Shown: positions 33,513 to 42,959 of the stretch, piece after piece
Layout: the number at the start of each line of letters is the position of its first letter
Numbering within the stretch: the first letter of the stretch is position 1
Source: a bacterium
GTDB taxonomy: Bacteria > UBA9089 > JAHJRX01
Assembly (NCBI GenBank): GCA_018830565.1
Contig: JAHJRX010000070.1
Coordinates: 1 to 49,507 of the forward strand
Direction: 5' to 3'
DNA length: 49,507 nt
Notes under the pieces: model-generated
Databases searched by the model: none
The model's input: the letters and a program-made list of their open reading frames with translations, nothing else
What the model was told of the DNA's origin: nothing
Position numbers and translations under genes: made by a program

Positions 33513-33869
33513 TTAAGCTAAAAGCTTTACTATTACCATTGAAGCCCTATCTCCCATCCGATAGTGAGATTTAATTATCTGAAGATAACCTCCTGGGCGA
33601 TCTTTTAAGTAAGGCGCAATGTTACTAAATAAGTTTCTTACCACTTCATCTTCCTTGATAAATTTATAAACTTGTCGGCGGTGATGAAGGTTCTCTTCTT
33701 TAGCTAAAGTAATGAGACGATCTACTAAAGTAATCAAAAACTTAGACTTAGCTAAAGTAGTAGTAATAGTCTTATACTTTAATAAACTACTAGCCATATT
33801 ACTCAACATAGCTCTCCTATGACTAACAGATTTCCCTAACTTTTTTTTATTTTTTCTTAAGTGTTTCAT
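33513..33869 (-). CDS. rplQ: 50S ribosomal protein L17
   Basis: L17 is a late-cluster 50S protein near the peptide exit tunnel. The 118-residue protein begins MKHLRKNKKKLGKSVSHRRA and has the family signature LLKYKTITTTLAKSKFL. It ends RMGDRASMVIVKLLA. It follows rpoA by 38 bp, as in the alpha operon, and is the last gene before the strong terminator. The length is typical of the short bacterial form. Confidence 0.98.
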   Translation of the reverse strand: MKHLRKNKKKLGKSVSHRRAMLSNMASSLLKYKTITTTLAKSKFLITLVDRLITLAKEENLHHRRQVYKFIKEDEVVRNLFSNIAPYLKDRPGGYLQIIKSHYRMGDRASMVIVKLLA

Positions 33870-33907
33870 AATTCTTGCTATCTCCTATTCAGGGGAAAGT
33901 CTCTTAT

Positions 33908-34882
33908 TTAAGGAACCTCTTTCATTCCTAAGGTTAAGCCATGCAGAGCTAACTTTTCCTTAATCTCATTAAGAGATTTCTTCCCAAAATTACGCGTTTT
34001 TAACATATCTTGTTCTGTCTTTTTAGCTAACTCACCTAAGGTAGTAATACTATCCCCTCGTAAACAATTAGCAGCCCGAACAGAAAGTTCTAATTCTTCT
34101 ATACTAATAGCGGTGGTTATTGCTTTTAATTTGTCTTCTTCTTCAGTCTCTTCTTCTATTCTTTCCTCCATTACTTCTTCTTCATCTATAAATAAAGCCA
34201 GGAGATCTCTTAAATTTTTTGCCGTTTGCGTCAAAGCATTTTTAGGGGATAAGCAACCATTGGTATGAATTTCTAACATCAATTTCTCGAAATCTGTCCA
34301 ATGTTCTACTCTCACTTCTTCCACAGAAAAACTTATCTTGTTTACCGGGGTAAAGATAGAGTCAATTGGAATAACTCCCAACGGTTGACCTGGAGTCTTA
34401 TTTCTTTCTGCAGATACATAACCATACCCCTCATCTACTTCTAACTCCATACTTAAATCTGCATCTTCGTTTAAATCGGCAATATGCAAATCTTTACTAA
34501 TGACTTCTACTTTATCGTTACAAATAATATCGCAACCTTTTATTTCTCCAGCCCCTTTCTTTTTTATATAAATCTTTTGAGGGCCAGAATCATTTAACTT
34601 AACAACAAGTTTCTTAAGATTTAAGATAATCTCACTCATATCTTCTACTACTCCAGGAATAGTAGTAAATTCATGCAAAACTCCCTCTATTCTTATGGAA
34701 GTTACGGCTGCTCCTTTTATAGAAGAAAGAAACATTCTTCTTAAGCTATTACCTATGGTAATAGCCATTCCTTTGGCAAAAGGACTAATGGTAAATTTAC
34801 CATAATAATTAGTTAAGGTTTTTTCATCCCATTCTATTTTTCTTGATTTATTAATTAATTTTTTAAGCTCATCGCCCCTCAT
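33908..34882 (-). CDS. rpoA: DNA-directed RNA polymerase subunit alpha
   Basis: RpoA dimerises to nucleate RNA polymerase and its C-terminal domain touches UP elements and activators. The 324-residue protein has the N-terminal assembly domain (about residues 15-240; GMAITIGNSLRRMFLSSIKG and VLHEFTTIPGVVEDM). A Glu-rich linker (MEERIEEETEEEDK) follows. The alphaCTD (about 255-320) contains LSVRAANCLRGD and NFGKKSLNEIKEKL, carrying the DNA-binding Arg and Lys. It lies between rpsD and rplQ, the standard alpha operon order. Confidence 0.99.
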   Translation of the reverse strand: MRGDELKKLINKSRKIEWDEKTLTNYYGKFTISPFAKGMAITIGNSLRRMFLSSIKGAAVTSIRIEGVLHEFTTIPGVVEDMSEIILNLKKLVVKLNDSGPQKIYIKKKGAGEIKGCDIICNDKVEVISKDLHIADLNEDADLSMELEVDEGYGYVSAERNKTPGQPLGVIPIDSIFTPVNKISFSVEEVRVEHWTDFEKLMLEIHTNGCLSPKNALTQTAKNLRDLLALFIDEEEVMEERIEEETEEEDKLKAITTAISIEELELSVRAANCLRGDSITTLGELAKKTEQDMLKTRNFGKKSLNEIKEKLALHGLTLGMKEVP

Positions 34883-34904
34883 TTTTTTACCTCTAATTTA
34901 ATAA

Positions 34905-35534
34905 TTATCTGGAGCATAATTCTACTACTAATTGCTCTTTTATAGGTATAATTACATCTTCTCTAGTGGGAATTTTTAAAATTTTGGCTAAGATTTTTTG
35001 GGTATCTAAAAGTAACCAGGAAGGAATATCCTTCTGACCTTTAGATTTTAGAGAAGTTTCTACTAACTCTTTTATATTTTTATCCTCCTTTAATCTTATT
35101 TCATCGCCACTTTTTACTAAAAAGGAAGGAACATCTACCCTTCTCCCATTCACTAACAAGAATCCATGTTTTACTAATTGACGAGCTTGTCTATGGGAAA
35201 CCACCCAATTTAACCGACAGATGACATTATCTAATCTTCTCTCTAAAAGGGTCAACAAGTTATCGCCTACAATCCCTCTCTGTTTTTTAGCTTTTACAAA
35301 ATAATTTTTAAACTGTTTTTCTAAAATACCATAAATCCTCTTTAATTTTTGTTTTTCTCTCAGCTGCACAGCATAATTTGACAGTTTCTTTTTTGCCCCT
35401 TTAGGCTTAGCTCCCATCTCGCTCTTTTTTCGAACTAGGGCACATTTGCTCGTATCACACCGCTCCCCTTTTAAAAATAACTTTACTCCTTCCCTTCTGC
35501 ATAATTTACAAACCGGTCCTATGTACCTTGCCAT
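34905..35534 (-). CDS. rpsD: 30S ribosomal protein S4
   Basis: S4 binds 16S rRNA early in 30S assembly and often represses its own operon. The 209-residue protein is the zinc (C+) form: CKLC near residues 9-12 and two later Cys around 26-31. The S4 RNA-binding domain contains RLDNVICRLN and ARQLVKHGFLLVNG. Near the C-terminus is IPSWL-like DIPSWLLLD, followed by VELCSR. It lies 22 bp from rpoA. Whether it regulates this cluster cannot be seen. Confidence 0.99.
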   Translation of the reverse strand: MARYIGPVCKLCRREGVKLFLKGERCDTSKCALVRKKSEMGAKPKGAKKKLSNYAVQLREKQKLKRIYGILEKQFKNYFVKAKKQRGIVGDNLLTLLERRLDNVICRLNWVVSHRQARQLVKHGFLLVNGRRVDVPSFLVKSGDEIRLKEDKNIKELVETSLKSKGQKDIPSWLLLDTQKILAKILKIPTREDVIIPIKEQLVVELCSR

Positions 35535-35545
35535 TTTACACTCCT

Positions 35546-35938
35546 TTAAACTCTTCTCTTTTTAGGAGATCGACACCCATTGTGAGGTATAGGGGTTACA
35601 TCCTTAATAGACTTTATTTCTAATCCTGCCGCTTGAAGCGACCTAATTGCTGGCTCTCTTCCTGCACCAGGACCAGTAACCAAGACAGAAACCTTTTGCA
35701 TGCCATATTCCATAACTTTCTTAGCTGCATTTTCTGCTACTATCTGAGCAGCAAATGGTGTACTTTTCCGAGAACCTTTAAATTTTGCACATCCGGCGCT
35801 AGACCAAGCTAAGACATTTCCATCAATATCAGTAATAGTTACGATAGTATTATTAAAAGTAGACTGAATATGGGCAACTCCTATGGTTACTCTCTTCTTT
35901 TCTTTTTTCTTTACCGATTTCCCCTTTTTGACCACCAT
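35546..35938 (-). CDS. rpsK: 30S ribosomal protein S11
   Basis: S11 forms part of the 30S platform near the E-site mRNA. The 130-residue protein starts with a Lys-rich tail. It has [37 protein letters not shown] and the diagnostic [15 protein letters not shown] end. It is spaced 8-11 bp from rpsM and rpsD, consistent with one transcript. Confidence 0.99.
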   Translation of the reverse strand: MVVKKGKSVKKKEKKRVTIGVAHIQSTFNNTIVTITDIDGNVLAWSSAGCAKFKGSRKSTPFAAQIVAENAAKKVMEYGMQKVSVLVTGPGAGREPAIRSLQAAGLEIKSIKDVTPIPHNGCRSPKKRRV

Positions 35939-35946
35939 TTTTCTCC

Positions 35947-36324
35947 TTAAACTTTACTCTTCTTTTTAATTCCTACTGCCCGTTTAGAACCTTTATGTGT
36001 CCGAGCATTTGTTTTTGTTCGTTGTCCTCTTACGGGAAGATTTCGTCGATGCCTTGTTCCTCGATACGACCCTATCTCTACTAACCTCTTTATATTCATA
36101 AAGACTTCTTTTTTAAGATCCCCTTCTACTTTATATTCTTTTTCAATTACTTGACGAAGTCTATTAACTTCATCTTCCGTAAGATCAATTACTCGAGTAT
36201 TAGGGTTAATATTAGTCGTAATTAATATCCTTTTTGACAAGCTATTGCCAATGCCATAAATATAAGTTAAGGCAATTTCAATCCTTTTGTTTCGTGGCAA
36301 ATCTATACCTACTATTCTAGCCAA
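35947..36324 (-). CDS. rpsM: 30S ribosomal protein S13
   Basis: S13 sits in the 30S head and contacts the 50S subunit and P-site tRNA. The 125-residue protein begins [20 protein letters not shown], includes [14 protein letters not shown], and has [23 protein letters not shown]-type C-terminal signature residues. The start codon is TTG, supported by AGGAGG about 6-7 nt upstream and by perfect alignment of MARI with the family. It follows rpmJ by 9 bp. Confidence 0.98.
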   Translation of the reverse strand: MARIVGIDLPRNKRIEIALTYIYGIGNSLSKRILITTNINPNTRVIDLTEDEVNRLRQVIEKEYKVEGDLKKEVFMNIKRLVEIGSYRGTRHRRNLPVRGQRTKTNARTHKGSKRAVGIKKKSKV

Positions 36325-36333
36325 AACTTCCTC

Positions 36334-36447
36334 CTAACCTTGTCTTTGTTTGTGTTTAGGAATAACACAGATTATTCTTATTTTCCCTTTTCTTTTAATA
36401 ACCTTACACTTATTACAAATCTTTTTAACTGAGGCTCTTACTTTCAT
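36334..36447 (-). CDS. rpmJ: 50S ribosomal protein L36
   Basis: This 37-residue gene was found by translating the gap between infA and rpsM. The product begins [17 protein letters not shown] and ends [10 protein letters not shown]. It is the zinc form of L36, with ligands C-X2-C, a later Cys (IICVI) and His (KHK). L36 is a small 50S protein bound in 23S rRNA. AAGGAAAAG precedes the ATG at 36447. Its position between infA and rpsM is canonical. Confidence 0.97.
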   Translation of the reverse strand: MKVRASVKKICNKCKVIKRKGKIRIICVIPKHKQRQG

Positions 36448-36514
36448 TTATTCTTTTCCTTGAATTTAATCATTTTTTTATCTTACTCTCTTTTACTCTC
36501 TTTTTCAAGCTATT

Positions 36515-36730
36515 TTATTTCCGGTATGTAATTCTACCCCTGCTTAAATCATACGGTGAAAGTTCCACTGTTACTTTATCTCCAACTAAAATTCTTATGT
36601 AATTCATCCGCATTTTACCAGAAATATGGGCTAAGACTTTATGACCATTTTCCAACTCTACCTTAAACATAACATTCGGCAATGCTTCTATAACCACCCC
36701 TTCAACTTGAATACCTTCTTCTTTGGCCAT
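36515..36730 (-). CDS. infA: Translation initiation factor IF-1
   Basis: IF-1 binds the 30S A site and helps select the start codon with IF-2 and IF-3. The 71-residue OB-fold protein contains [40 protein letters not shown] and [21 protein letters not shown], all canonical. It lies between map and rpmJ. GGAAAAGAT precedes the ATG. Confidence 0.99.
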   Translation of the reverse strand: MAKEEGIQVEGVVIEALPNVMFKVELENGHKVLAHISGKMRMNYIRILVGDKVTVELSPYDLSRGRITYRK

Positions 36731-36795
36731 ATCTTTTCCTTTTTTTTATGATTTATTAAAATCATTTTCTTTTTAAAAAACTTCTCTTTAATTAG

Positions 36796-37536
36796 TTAAG
36801 TGAGTACTTCCGGATCTCCATTTCGAACATAGATGGTATGTTCAAAATGAGCGGAAAAACTTCGATCTTTAGTTACTACTGTCCATTTATCATCCAAAAC
36901 TTCTACTTCATAACCACCCAAATTAATCATTGGTTCTAAGCATAACACCATTCCGTTTTTCAAACGAGGACCTTTTCCTTTTTCTCCAAAATTTGGAACT
37001 TGAGGTTCCTCATGCATATTTCTTCCAATTCCATGTCCTACAAAATCCCTTACTACTGAATATCCTACCCTTTCAGCCATACTTTGAATCTTATAGGAAA
37101 TATCTGCTAATCTATTACCGGCCACTGCTAATTTTACTCCTTCGTTCAAAGCTTCTTTAGCTACTTTTATTAAATTAGCTGCCTCTTTTGACACCTTTCC
37201 CACAGGTAAAGTTATAGCCGCGTCAGCATAGTAGCTATTTAATAAAACACCAACATCAATACTTATAATATCTCCTTCTCTTAAGGCTACGTTATTTGGC
37301 ACCCCATGAACTACTTCATAATTTCTTGAAGTACATATGCTTGCTGGAAAACCCCGATAATTTAAAAAAGCAGGAATAGCTTTTTTAGAAACTATATGAT
37401 GATAAGCTATTTTATCTAATTCTTTAGTAGTTACTCCCGGAATTACCGTTTTTTCCAATCTCCTTAAAACTTCTTTTAAAATTTTTCCTGCTTCTCTTAT
37501 ATAACCTACTTCTTGTTCTGACTTTAAATTAATCAC
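36796..37536 (-). CDS. map: Type I methionine aminopeptidase
   Basis: Map removes the initiator Met from nascent proteins in the cytoplasm. The 246-residue protein has the pita-bread fold with all metal ligands visible: Asp94 (SIDVGV), Asp105 (YYADAA), His168 (GHGIGR), Glu201 (LCLEPM) and Glu232 (FEHT), plus substrate His77 (VVHGVP). It starts 15 bp after adk, the usual secY-adk-map order. Confidence 0.98.
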   Translation of the reverse strand: MINLKSEQEVGYIREAGKILKEVLRRLEKTVIPGVTTKELDKIAYHHIVSKKAIPAFLNYRGFPASICTSRNYEVVHGVPNNVALREGDIISIDVGVLLNSYYADAAITLPVGKVSKEAANLIKVAKEALNEGVKLAVAGNRLADISYKIQSMAERVGYSVVRDFVGHGIGRNMHEEPQVPNFGEKGKGPRLKNGMVLCLEPMINLGGYEVEVLDDKWTVVTKDRSFSAHFEHTIYVRNGDPEVLT

Positions 37537-37551
37537 CTAATTAATCTTTCT

Positions 37552-38202
37552 TCATAATCTTTCTTCAAGAAAAGCTATAATCTCATTAAAGATTACTTCT
37601 ATATCCTTTTCTCCATCTATCTCCTTTAATAAGTTTAGTCTTTGATAAAAAACAATGAGAGGAGAAGTTAACCTTTCGTAAACTAAAAGCCTATTTTTTA
37701 TTACTTCTTCTGTATCGTCATTCCTTTGATATAATTCTCCTTGACAGACATTACATACATTTTCTTTGGTAGGTTTTAAGTATTCTAAGTGATACAGAGC
37801 ACCACAACTTTTACACCCTCTTCTTCCGCCTAACCTTTTTATTACTACCCCATTTTCTACCTTAAAATTAATGACCGCGGTTAACTTTACTTCTAACTCT
37901 TCTAAAAAATGATTTAATTCAATAGCTTGGTTAATAGTTCTTGGAAATCCGTCTAAAATATACCCGTTCTTACCTTCTTGACTAATTAAATAATCTTTAA
38001 TAATTCCTAAGATAATCTCATCTGGCACTAATTGGCCTTTTTCCATAAAGGATCTGGCCTCTATCCCTTTTTTAGTTTCATTAGCTATTGCCTTTCTTAG
38101 GATATCTCCTGTAGAAATTTGAGGAATCTTATATTTCAAAGCTACTCTTTTTGCTTGAGTGCCTTTACCTGCACCTGGAGGACCTAAAAAGATTAATCTC
38201 AT
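37552..38202 (-). CDS. adk: Adenylate kinase (zinc LID form)
   Basis: Adk equilibrates ATP, ADP and AMP. The 216-residue protein has the P-loop GPPGAGKGTQ (7-16), AMP-site segments STGDILR and LDGFPRTINQA, and a LID domain with four zinc cysteines (about Cys130, 133, 150 and 153; CKSC and CNVC). The Cys4 LID is typical of Gram-positive and many deep-branching bacteria and absent in enteric enzymes. Its ATG overlaps the secY stop by one base (TAATG), so translation is coupled. Confidence 0.98.
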   Translation of the reverse strand: MRLIFLGPPGAGKGTQAKRVALKYKIPQISTGDILRKAIANETKKGIEARSFMEKGQLVPDEIILGIIKDYLISQEGKNGYILDGFPRTINQAIELNHFLEELEVKLTAVINFKVENGVVIKRLGGRRGCKSCGALYHLEYLKPTKENVCNVCQGELYQRNDDTEEVIKNRLLVYERLTSPLIVFYQRLNLLKEIDGEKDIEVIFNEIIAFLEERL

Positions 38203-39515
38203 TATCTTCTACCTCTTAGTTTACCTTTCTTCATAAACCCTTCATAATTTCTCATCAATAAATGAGACTCAATCTGCTTGATGGTATCTAAATTTACTCC
38301 TACGACAATCAATAAAGCAGTTCCTCCAAAATAAAAAGGTACCTTTACCCAATTAATCAATAAATCTGGAAGTAAAGCAATTAAGGCTAAAAATATAGCT
38401 CCTACTAAAGTAATCCTTGATAAGATATTATCAATATAATTAGCGGTAGGTTTACCAGGACGAATACCAGGGACAAAGCCTCCATGTTTACGCATATTCT
38501 CTGCTACATCATTAGGATTAAAGATCACAGCTGTATAAAAATAAGTAAAGAAAATTATCGAGGCTACATAGATCAGGCTATATAAAAACCCACCTTGTCC
38601 TAAGTAACTTAATATATTATTAATGATAGCATTATCTCTACCCAGAAAAGTAGCCAAAGTAGAAGGAAAAGCTAAAATAGAAGAAGCAAATATTACTGGA
38701 ATAACACCAGCTTGATTAACCAACAAAGGAATATGGGTACTTTGTCCTCCATAAACCTTTCTTCCTACAATTCTTTTGGCATATTGAACCGTAACCCTTC
38801 TTTGCCCTAAAAGCATAATAATTACCGCCGCTGTAACTAAGGCTATTAAGATTAAAACAAATAAGATGGCCAATATCTTTATTTCTCCTGTATATAACAA
38901 CTTTATGGTATTAGCAATATCTCCAGGTACATTGGCCACAATGCCGGCAAAGATCAACAAGGAAATTCCGTTACCAATTCCCCTTTCTGTAATTTGCTCT
39001 CCCAGCCACATTAGAAATACTGTCCCGGTAGTTAAAGTGATCATGGTTGTTAAATGGAAAAAAATTCCCGGTTGATAGACAATAGAAGACCCATCAGAAG
39101 CTTGAATGCTTTGCATCCAAAAACTTAAACCTGCAGATTGAATTAAACTAAGAAGAACAGTACTACATCTGGTATACTGAGTAATCTTTTTTCTACCCAC
39201 CTCTCCTTCTTTAGATAACTTCTCTAAATAAGGAATTACGACGGTCAATAATTGAATAATAATAGAAGCGCTAATATAAGGCATAATGCCTAAAGCCAGG
39301 ATAGAAAAATTCTCAAAAGCACCTCCTGAAAATAAGTTCAAGAAACCTAAAATAGTTCCTTGCATTCTTTTAAAATATTCTGAAAGAGCAACCGCATCTA
39401 TGCCTGGAGTAGGAATAAAAGCCCCTACTCTAAACACAATAATTAAGACTAAAGTAAAAACAATCCTCTTCTTTAAATCAGAAATTTTGAAGGAGTTAGC
39501 TAAAGCCTTAAGCAT
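38202..39515 (-). CDS. secY: Protein translocase subunit SecY
   Basis: SecY is the central channel of the Sec translocon in the inner membrane. The 437-residue protein shows about ten hydrophobic segments. Conserved stretches include PTPGIDA near the N-terminus, FSGGAFENFSILALGIMPYISASI (TM2 region, the plug and gate), QRRVTVQYAKRIVGRK and GGFVPGIRPGKPTANYI (cytoplasmic C5 loop that contacts SecA and the ribosome). Its start overlaps the end of rplO by 8 bases and its stop overlaps the adk start. Confidence 0.99.
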   Translation of the reverse strand: MLKALANSFKISDLKKRIVFTLVLIIVFRVGAFIPTPGIDAVALSEYFKRMQGTILGFLNLFSGGAFENFSILALGIMPYISASIIIQLLTVVIPYLEKLSKEGEVGRKKITQYTRCSTVLLSLIQSAGLSFWMQSIQASDGSSIVYQPGIFFHLTTMITLTTGTVFLMWLGEQITERGIGNGISLLIFAGIVANVPGDIANTIKLLYTGEIKILAILFVLILIALVTAAVIIMLLGQRRVTVQYAKRIVGRKVYGGQSTHIPLLVNQAGVIPVIFASSILAFPSTLATFLGRDNAIINNILSYLGQGGFLYSLIYVASIIFFTYFYTAVIFNPNDVAENMRKHGGFVPGIRPGKPTANYIDNILSRITLVGAIFLALIALLPDLLINWVKVPFYFGGTALLIVVGVNLDTIKQIESHLLMRNYEGFMKKGKLRGRR

Positions 39516-39957
39516 TTATCTCTACCTTGCCCCCTGCCTTTTCTATCTTTTCTCTGGCTTTTTTACTTATTTTGTCAACCACGATAGTTACAGGAAAATT
39601 AATCTCTCCTTCAGATAACAGTTTCACCGGAAACTTCTTTCCTTTAATTACTTTATTGGCTAAGAGCAATTCCTTGTCTATTTTAGTATTAGCTTTAAAC
39701 TTATTTAAGTGAATAATATTAACCAAACTATATTTTTCCTTAAAAATATTAGTAAACCCCTTTTTAGGAGTTCTCCTCATTAGAGGCATTTGCCCCCCTT
39801 CAAATCCCTGGTAAGGCTGAGACTTACCCCCACTGCGAGCTCTTTGTCCTTTATTTCCCCGAGTAGAAGTTCCTCCGTGTCCTGAACCAGTACCTCTTCC
39901 TACTCTTTTCCTTTTTTTTGTAGAACCTATAGCCGGATACAATTGAGCTAAATTCAT
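39508..39957 (-). CDS. rplO: 50S ribosomal protein L15
   Basis: L15 is a late 50S assembly protein. The 149-residue protein begins with a segment including KRKRVGRGTGSGHGGTSTRG and has the Gly-rich GFEGGQMPLMRRTPKKGF signature. It ends with the KAREKIEKAGGKVE module. It overlaps rpmD by 4 bases upstream and secY by 8 bases downstream, consistent with tight translational coupling. Confidence 0.98.
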   Translation of the reverse strand: MNLAQLYPAIGSTKKRKRVGRGTGSGHGGTSTRGNKGQRARSGGKSQPYQGFEGGQMPLMRRTPKKGFTNIFKEKYSLVNIIHLNKFKANTKIDKELLLANKVIKGKKFPVKLLSEGEINFPVTIVVDKISKKAREKIEKAGGKVEINA

Positions 39958-40142
39958 TCTTTTACTTCCTCTACCTTTACTAAATAACTTACTTTCCTAA
40001 TCATTCCTCTAATGACTGGATTATCTTCCTTTATTACTTGACAATGAGGATACTTAAGACCTAAAGCCAAGATAGTTCTCTTATGTTTATTAATCTTTCC
40101 AGCTAAACCTCTTTCTAATGTAACCTTTATCTTCTTCATCAA
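39954..40142 (-). CDS. rpmD: 50S ribosomal protein L30
   Basis: The 62-residue protein KIKVTLERGLAGKINKHKRT continues with ILALGLKYPHCQVIKEDNPVIRGMIRKV, the normal L30 pattern where LGL and NP.I.GM are conserved. It overlaps rpsE and rplO by 4 bases each. It is a small 50S surface protein; the length is standard. Confidence 0.97.
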   Translation of the reverse strand: MMKKIKVTLERGLAGKINKHKRTILALGLKYPHCQVIKEDNPVIRGMIRKVSYLVKVEEVKE

Positions 40143-40624
40143 ACCCCTTTTTGAAGCCTTACTCTTTCTAAAATCTTTTTTATCTCTTTTATCCCTTCCA
40201 TAGCCGCATAAACATTATTAATAGCGTTAGAACTACATAGAGATTTAGCTAAAACATCCTTTACGCCGGCTGCTTCAAAAATAGCTCTTATTGGTCCTCC
40301 GGCTACAATTCCCGTACCAGATCTTGCTGGTTTAAGCAAAACTTTTGAAGCTCCAAACTTCCCTATTATTTGGCAAGGAATAGTATTACCACTGGTAGGA
40401 ATTTCCACCATCTGTTTTTTAGCCAATCCTACAGCTTTAGCAATAGCTAAGGAAACTTCTTTAGCTTTACCAAAACCTATCCCTACTTCTTTCATTCCAT
40501 TACCTACGGCTACCAAAGCACTAAAGCTAAACCTTCGTCCTCCTTTTACTACCTTGGCATTTCTTCTGATACTGACAACTTTTTCAATTAAATTTGCTTC
40601 TCTAGTCTCTACATTTTTATCCAT
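40139..40624 (-). CDS. rpsE: 30S ribosomal protein S5
   Basis: S5 helps maintain decoding accuracy and the mRNA entry helicase. The 161-residue protein has the double-stranded RNA-binding domain with VVSIRRNAKVVKGGRRFSFS and GNGMKEVGIGFGKAKEV. The C-terminal domain contains GPIRAIFEAAGVKDVLAKSLCSSN. It follows rplR after 25 bp. That spacer has a 14-bp direct repeat, ATACCTACATTA twice. Confidence 0.99.
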   Translation of the reverse strand: MDKNVETREANLIEKVVSIRRNAKVVKGGRRFSFSALVAVGNGMKEVGIGFGKAKEVSLAIAKAVGLAKKQMVEIPTSGNTIPCQIIGKFGASKVLLKPARSGTGIVAGGPIRAIFEAAGVKDVLAKSLCSSNAINNVYAAMEGIKEIKKILERVRLQKGV

Positions 40625-40649
40625 TTTTATACCTACATTAATACCTACA

Positions 40650-41003
40650 TTAAAATTTTAATCCAATTTCTCTAGCGCTTTCGGCTAAAGACTTTATTCT
40701 CCCATGATATAGATAGCCACCTCGGTCAAAGACTACCTCTTTAATATTTTTCTCCAAAGCTCTTTTAGCAATTAAACTACCCACCAATTTAGCAGTTTCC
40801 ATCTTACCTTGACCTCTTATATCTTTCTCTAAACTATTAGCATAAGTTAAGGTCTTTCCTTCTCTATCGTTAACTAATTGAGCATATATATTCTTAGAAC
40901 TTCTAAAGACAGATAGCCTTGGTCTTTCTTCAGTCCCTACTATTTTTTGTCGAATCCTTTTATGTCTTTTGTCTCTATCTATCTTCTTTTTATTAGTCAG
41001 CAT
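40650..41003 (-). CDS. rplR: 50S ribosomal protein L18
   Basis: L18 binds 5S rRNA in the central protuberance. The 117-residue protein shows [34 protein letters not shown] and [20 protein letters not shown] near the end, the conserved 5S-binding pattern. It lies 2 bp after rplF. Confidence 0.98.
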   Translation of the reverse strand: MLTNKKKIDRDKRHKRIRQKIVGTEERPRLSVFRSSKNIYAQLVNDREGKTLTYANSLEKDIRGQGKMETAKLVGSLIAKRALEKNIKEVVFDRGGYLYHGRIKSLAESAREIGLKF

Positions 41004-41005
41004 AA

Positions 41006-41548
41006 CTATTTTTTTACTCCTGTTTTAGTAGGTTTTTTCCTAACTGTCTCATCTTCGTACATAATTCCTTTTCCTTTGTAAACATTGGGCTTTTTAAATG
41101 CCCTAATCCTAGCTGCTATTTCACCTACTAATTCCTTGTCTATTCCAGAAACTTTAATTTGAGTAGGAGTAAGAACTTCAATCGTAACCCCAGGAGGAGA
41201 AGGATAGCTAATAGAATGAGAATAACCTAACTGTAGATTTAATACCTGTCCTTGTAAGGCGGCTTTATACCCAACTCCATGAATAAGGAGAAGCTTAGAA
41301 AACCCATCACTTACCCCAATAACCATATTATTAATTAAAGCCCTATAAAGACCATGAAGAGATTTACCAAATTTATCTTTATTATTGGTCGAAACTATAA
41401 CCTTATTATCTTTCACGACCATTGAAATTAGTGGATGGATCTCTCGTGACAAAGTCCCCTTAGGACCAGTAATTTCAATCATCTGGTTATTTACACTAGC
41501 TAAAACTTTTTCTGTTAATAAAATAGGTTTTTTTCCAATTCGAGACAT
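41006..41548 (-). CDS. rplF: 50S ribosomal protein L6
   Basis: L6 lies near the sarcin-ricin loop and factor-binding site. The 180-residue protein begins [11 protein letters not shown] and contains [20 protein letters not shown] and the C-terminal signature [19 protein letters not shown]. The upstream 193-bp spacer to rpsH is unusually long for this cluster and A/T-rich. Confidence 0.99.
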   Translation of the reverse strand: MSRIGKKPILLTEKVLASVNNQMIEITGPKGTLSREIHPLISMVVKDNKVIVSTNNKDKFGKSLHGLYRALINNMVIGVSDGFSKLLLIHGVGYKAALQGQVLNLQLGYSHSISYPSPPGVTIEVLTPTQIKVSGIDKELVGEIAARIRAFKKPNVYKGKGIMYEDETVRKKPTKTGVKK

Positions 41549-41742
41549 CTTAAATACCTTAATTTAAATTTAATATAGACTCAAGCAAAATTGGTTTGTA
41601 AAAATTAAGTCCTTAGTATTTAGAATTCAGTAGTCAGAATATTCTGTCCTTCTGTATTCTAAAATTGCCAACCTGATTTATTTGGATATAATTTTAATAA
41701 TCTTAGTTGATTATAAAATTTTGTTCTTTATTGGACCATAAC
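41549..41742. other. Enlarged spacer between rpsH and rplF
   Basis: The 194-bp interval is A/T-rich. It contains a perfect 12-bp palindrome CAGAATATTCTG (41635-41646) inside sequence with several degenerate ATTCTG/AGTATT words. I see no gene, terminator or clear promoter. Confidence 0.5.
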
Positions 41743-42141
41743 TTAATAAACATAACATAACATTTCGCCGCCAATACCTAATTGTTGGCATTCCTTATTG
41801 GTCAATATTCCTTTAGAAGTAGAAAGAACAGCTATTCCTAAGCCATTTAAAACATTTGGAATTTTATCTTTGCCTAAATACACTCTTCGACCTGGCTTAC
41901 TTACTCTAACTAACTTAGCAAAATATTTTTCTTTGGAAGGTCCATATCTTAGGTAAATCCTAATCATCCCTTGTTTATTATCCTCAATAAGCTTAAAGCT
42001 TTTAATAAATCCTTCTCTCTTTAAGGCCTCGACAATACTTAATTTAATCTTAGAAGCAGGTGCATCGACTTTATCATGATAAACATTTTGAGCATTACGA
42101 ATTCTTGTTAGTAAATCAGCAATTGAATCATTTATAACCAT
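41743..42141 (-). CDS. rpsH: 30S ribosomal protein S8
   Basis: S8 binds helix 21 of 16S rRNA and in many bacteria represses the spc operon. The 132-residue protein begins with [15 protein letters not shown]. It has [21 protein letters not shown]-type residues and the signature [21 protein letters not shown]. It follows rpsN by about 46 bp. Confidence 0.99.
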   Translation of the reverse strand: MVINDSIADLLTRIRNAQNVYHDKVDAPASKIKLSIVEALKREGFIKSFKLIEDNKQGMIRIYLRYGPSKEKYFAKLVRVSKPGRRVYLGKDKIPNVLNGLGIAVLSTSKGILTNKECQQLGIGGEMLCYVY

Positions 42142-42187
42142 TTTTTAATCCTTACCAATCCTTACTAATTTTTTTTTACCAGCTACT

Positions 42188-42373
42188 TTACCAACTAGCT
42201 TTTATAATTCCCGGTATCTTTCCTTCTAAGGCTAACTTTCTAAAACAAATCCTACACATATCAAATTTTTGATAATATCCTCTTGGTCGTCCACAAATTG
42301 AACACCGATTATACTTTTGAACCTTAAACTTAGGTACTTTTTTTGCTTTTATGAGCATAGATTTTTTTGCCAT
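42188..42373 (-). CDS. rpsN: 30S ribosomal protein S14, zinc (type Z) form
   Basis: The 61-residue short form has the zinc ligands CSIC and CRIC with [12 protein letters not shown] between them, and ends IKASW. The short zinc form is typical of Gram-positive and many deep-branching bacteria; most Proteobacteria carry the long form without zinc. It sits between rplE and rpsH. Confidence 0.98.
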   Translation of the reverse strand: MAKKSMLIKAKKVPKFKVQKYNRCSICGRPRGYYQKFDMCRICFRKLALEGKIPGIIKASW

Positions 42374-42410
42374 TTTTCACCAAACTATTTTTAAGATAAA
42401 ATTTATTTAC

Positions 42411-42959
42411 TTAGCTCCTGGTAAAAGGTAATCCAAAAAGACTCAAAAGATCAAGTGTTTTCTTATCATCATTAGTAGTGGTAACGATAGAAATATTCAT
42501 TCCTCTTACTTTCTCTATCTGATCATAATTTATTTCTGGAAAAATAATTTGTTCCTTAATTCCCATAGTATAATTTCCCTGTCCATCAAAAGAAGAATTA
42601 ACTCCTTTAAAATCCCTTATTCTTGGTAAAGCTACATTAATCAGACGATCTAACACTTCGTACATCTTATCTCCCCTTAAGGTAACTCTACACCCCACAG
42701 GCATACCTTCTTTAACTTTAAAAGCAGCTATTGATTTTTTAGCATAAGTTTTAGTAGGACACTGTCCGGTAATGAGAGCTAATTCTTTCATCGCTGAATC
42801 TAAAGCTTTTATATTAGTATTAGCTTCGCCAACACCCATATTAATGACTATCTTTTCTAATTTAGGTACCGTATTTCTATTTTTACAATTAAATTTTCTC
42901 ATCATTTCTGGAATTATCTCTTTAAAATACTTTTCCTTTAAACGAACCATAATAAACAC
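42411..42959 (-). CDS. rplE: 50S ribosomal protein L5
   Basis: L5 binds 5S rRNA and contacts S13 and P-site tRNA. The 182-residue protein contains [66 protein letters not shown] and a C-terminal [19 protein letters not shown], all standard. An alternative start is the Met at residue 4 (MVRLKEKY), which matches the usual family N-terminus better. Confidence 0.98.
   Translation of the reverse strand: MFIMVRLKEKYFKEIIPEMMRKFNCKNRNTVPKLEKIVINMGVGEANTNIKALDSAMKELALITGQCPTKTYAKKSIAAFKVKEGMPVGCRVTLRGDKMYEVLDRLINVALPRIRDFKGVNSSFDGQGNYTMGIKEQIIFPEINYDQIEKVRGMNISIVTTTNDDKKTLDLLSLFGLPFTRS

Noticed and set aside
41635-41646. 12-bp palindrome as an operator
   Set aside because: It is perfect but sits in A/T-rich sequence inside the ribosomal cluster with no promoter nearby and no second copy, so no regulatory call is justified.
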